From the NCBI GenBank assembly GCA_010279815.1, contig QEOQ01000707.1, forward strand, positions 611,552 through 646,534: 34,983 nucleotides of DNA. Direction: 5' to 3'. The stretch's first letter is position 1, and each line of letters starts with the position of its first letter. Source of the DNA: Brachionus plicatilis. Its lineage: Eukaryota > Rotifera > Eurotatoria > Ploima > Brachionidae. The translations under genes were made by a program, and so were the position numbers. Below, piece by piece: positions 31,904-34,983 of the stretch. Below the pieces are notes generated by a model. The model saw nothing but the letters and a program-made list of their open reading frames with translations, searched no databases and was not told where the DNA came from.

Positions 31904-34900
31904 ATAACAAATGTAAGCAAACAACTCATATAATTTTCTAAAATTCAAATTTTTTATCATGAAAATTTCAACAAAATATTTCTTAAATTTCGCTTGAATG
32001 ACTATCATAATTAGTCTAGTAAATAATTAAGTACTGAGGGCAAAATTTTTGCAAAAAAATAAAATAAATTTAAAAATAAAAAAGGTTTGATATATTAAGT
32101 AAAACCTATAGTTACGGTGTTTGTTATTTTTTTCAAAACAAAGGCTCAAGTTCAAACAAAAAAATTTTAAAATTTTTATGTTTTTCAATAATTTTAAATA
32201 AAATAAGAGCATGAAAATTTTACAACGATTTGGTTTCGTAGGCTATTTTATAAAACAAGCAAAATTATTTTTATTTTAAAGTTAAATCAAAATTGCTCCA
32301 TTTTTTAATTTCTATGATGACATTAAATTCTTATGACTGATATATTTAAAACAATATCTTTCCATATTAGATTTTTAAATTGCAATACTCACTTTTAGTT
32401 TAAGTAGTAAAAAAATCTCTTAATTGTTAAATTATTAATTTAAAAAAATTATAAATTATAATTAAGTTCTTTCTTTCAAATCGATACAATGACTAATAAA
32501 TATTTACATTAATAAGAGTTGTGTTAAAACCATTTATCTTAATCTAACTTTATTCTTAACGAAGAAATCTAAAAAAATGTCTCAATGAAAATTAAAACAA
32601 AAAAATATATTTTTAGTTTTAGTTTGAATATTTTTCATATTGCTTAGAAAATAAGGAGTAAAATTTTGAATACTCGTCAACTAGCTTTTCCAAGAACTTA
32701 ATAAATTTGATTGTTTCTTTAAGGCTTTTAAAATTTCGAGAGAGTTGTTAATCAAAAACTTTAATTAAAAAACAAAACTTGTTATCATTGTAATAAATTA
32801 TTAAAAATAGACTGTGGTCTAAAAGCGATTAATTTTATTTTTTTTAAATTTTTATTTTATGGAAAATTTTAACTTTATAAATATAAATTCTTTTTTTTAT
32901 AAATATCAGCGATTTTTCACACATGGAATTATGTTAAATAAAATCTTTGCTTAATTTTAGAAATCAATTGTATACATTAAATAAATAAAGAAGATAGCAA
33001 ATCTAGTAGCGAACAAGCTTTGAGAATATTAATCAGCCTGAAAATTTCAAAAATTAATTTTTAAAACCAACAACTCATCAATTTATGGAAAAAATTATTT
33101 TTAAGAAATATTTACTAATTTATTATGATTTATTTAAGCTTTAGAAAAATTTAAATTTAGATAAAAATATTTTTTAATAACCACTTGAAAAAACAGAAAA
33201 ACCTGACTGTTTTTTTAGAATACTTAATAATATCATTTGAATCATAATTTATTTCAAATTTTTTTTCTAGAGCCAATCAATAGATTTAAGTTTCCAGAAA
33301 GTTTTGTTGTCAGAAATTTTTCAATTTTTTTTATAAAATTTGAAGTTTATTAATTTTAGTCTGAAGCAAATATTTAAATTTATTAATCATTTAAAAATCT
33401 CTTAAATTTAAATAAAAAAATATTCTGTATTTTTTTATTGAAGTTTTTTTAGTAAAATATGTGTTCTTTAAAGTTATTTATATGAATATAAGAGAAATTT
33501 TAGATTAAGTAAATATAAAAATAAAAAGAAATTTTTGTTGTTAGTTATTTAGTCAAATAAAATCAAACTTTAATAAAACATGTAGTTTTAAAAGCTAAAA
33601 AATAAATTTATGGTTTATAAAAAGTTATTTAATATTTTTGAACATATAATCTTTTTTGCTTGCTTCAAAGTAAATTTACATAAAAACTTTTAAAACCTTT
33701 GAATTAAAATAAATTTAAAAAAAATCAACCAAAATTTTATCTTATATTGTTTCTCTTTCAAATAAAAATAGGCATTTGAATATGAATATGAAGGAGAGAC
33801 TACAATCTGATATTAGAATCAGATGAAGAAGGTTATTCGACTAAAGTAGTATCATTAGTCGCCAATTGCTGAGATCTGAATTTGTCAAACTTGTCTTTGA
33901 ATGCATTTGTTGATTTTGCAGAAACTACAGTGTCTGGTAGCTCGTTCCATAACGAAGCTACTCTGTTCGTGAAGAAGTTTTCTCTAGGTTTTGACAAGCA
34001 TTTAAATCAATTATTTATAAAAATCAATTATTTTATTGATTAATATTAAAACCCTTTGACGAAGTATCGTTGTAATGGTCTTTGTTTGAGATAAATATTT
34101 TATAATTTAATATGTTAATGCGTTAATGTAAAACATCGGGATCATTGACGCGTTACCGACTACCTTATGGAAATTTTTAGTAAAATTTACTACTCGCTTT
34201 ATTCCACAGAACTTAATTATCAATTCTATTAATTATCTTTTTTTTGGTTTAACATGATACCCAAAATCAATAATCGTCACCATAAAATTATTCGAAAAAA
34301 ATAACTTTTACCCCGAAAATTTAAGAAATTTATTTTTGTATTATGTTTTAACTCTTTGTTGCATAATTTAAACTAAAAAATTGTAATGATACATAGAAAC
34401 TAAAAATAAGCTCGTATTTTTGATTTGATGCCCTTAAAAGAAAATTAAAAATTAATTTTAATTGAAATTTTTTTCCTTTTTAAATGCATAAATAATATTG
34501 TGTTAAAGAATAATTTTTGATTGTGTGATTTGAGAATGTCTTCACTAGTTTTTGATGGCATATAAATATCACTGATTTTTTTGCATTTTAGAAACAAAAA
34601 TACTGACGTTAAGATTATTTTTATTTAATGATAACTAATATTTTTTAAAACGAGCAAAATGGTTTTTTTGGTTCTCAATATTCATCAGACAATGCTTATG
34701 AAGCTAACATTGTTAAATTTAATAGTGATCACCAAAAATACAATTTTTTTTGGTCAAAAAATACGACTAAAATGCAAAAATAAAAAGGATACGGGGAAAT
34801 TTGAAAAAATAGCTCAACACTTCAATCTTTAAATTTTTTGGCTTTGCTGACATATTCTTATAGAACTCGATTCGCTGATTAAGAATATATGTAAAATTTT

Positions 34901-34983
34901 GTATATCACTTATTTTTTTTATATTGTAAGGCTAGTCAAAGTTTGAACCTATTTTATTTATTTGTTTTCTATACCGAGCTAAA
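31904..34983. other. AT-rich region, only a retrotransposon fragment recognised
   Basis: No host exon with recognisable similarity lies here apart from possible 5' sequence of the SLC45-like gene near 31904-31940. The non-LTR fragment at about 33772-34002 is listed separately. A 57-codon frame at 34659-34832 (+) starts with a hydrophobic stretch, but I do not recognise it and have no second exon to attach, so it is not called as a gene. Confidence 0.55.
33772..34002 (-). mobile_element. 5'-truncated non-LTR retrotransposon 3' end (copy 3)
   Basis: On the minus strand, from about 34000 to the stop at 33833-33835, the frame reads LSKPRENFFTNRVASLWNEL, then VVSAKSTNAFKDKFDKF, the extreme C-terminus of a CR1/L2-type ORF2 protein. 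After the stop lie the hairpin ATCTGAT TCTAAT ATCAGAT (33805-33824) and a short tail of TTCATA units at 33775-33793. The fragment is 5'-truncated to about 55 codons. The sequence and the tail unit differ from copies 1 and 2, so it represents another family. Confidence 0.8.

Noticed and set aside
34659..34832. 57-codon plus-strand frame beginning with a hydrophobic segment
   Set aside because: It could be a signal-peptide exon, but there is no recognisable downstream exon before the window ends.
1..34983. Search for CRISPR arrays, operons, toxin-antitoxin or other bacterial systems
   Set aside because: All genes are intron-containing animal genes; no direct-repeat array with regular spacers or bacterial gene organisation is present.

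Overview
This is a eukaryotic, almost certainly animal, window. It is very AT-rich, has no operons or ribosome binding sites, and its genes are split by GT-AG introns, most of them only about 47-60 nt. I rebuilt seven protein-coding genes by splicing exons in phase. Six are recognisable animal genes: a CCDC166-like coiled-coil protein, dynactin subunit 3, acetoacetyl-CoA synthetase, taspase-1, the C-terminal part of NOL8, and an SLC45-type sugar transporter. The seventh is a secreted kringle/sushi mosaic protein. Low GC, mini-introns mixed with a few multi-kb introns, and many decayed transposons fit a small invertebrate. A monogonont rotifer is one option, but I cannot assign the species.

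Layout, left to right. 1-1485: no gene, a hAT-like repeat. 1486-6456 (-): CCDC166-like gene whose 3.96 kb intron holds a fold-back repeat, a non-LTR retrotransposon 3' end and a MULE transposase remnant. 6457-8751: no gene, one GC-rich palindromic island. 8752-11074 (+): kringle/sushi gene, 12 exons, followed by a SINE remnant. 11800-13843 (-): DCTN3, 7 exons. 14070-19277 (-): AACS, 11 exons, with a mariner remnant in one intron. 19499-21372 (+): TASP1, 9 exons, head to head with AACS. 21373-24238: no gene, a hAT-derived element. 24239-25779 (-): NOL8-like gene. 25780-29591: transposon graveyard with a non-LTR 3' end and a short LTR element. 29592-31903 (-): SLC45-like transporter, 7 exons. 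31904-34983: no gene except another non-LTR 3' end.

The genes do not form a pathway. Links are positional only: AACS and TASP1 share a 221 bp upstream region, and DCTN3 lies 226 bp downstream of AACS on the same strand. The most interesting material is the kringle/sushi protein with a possible SINE-derived alternative C-terminus, three different non-LTR families that all end in a hairpin plus a simple-repeat tail, and a short LTR-type element with about 98% identical direct repeats and no coding capacity. I found no complete new system. All exon joins are my inference from splice sites, phase and family resemblance, with no transcript evidence.
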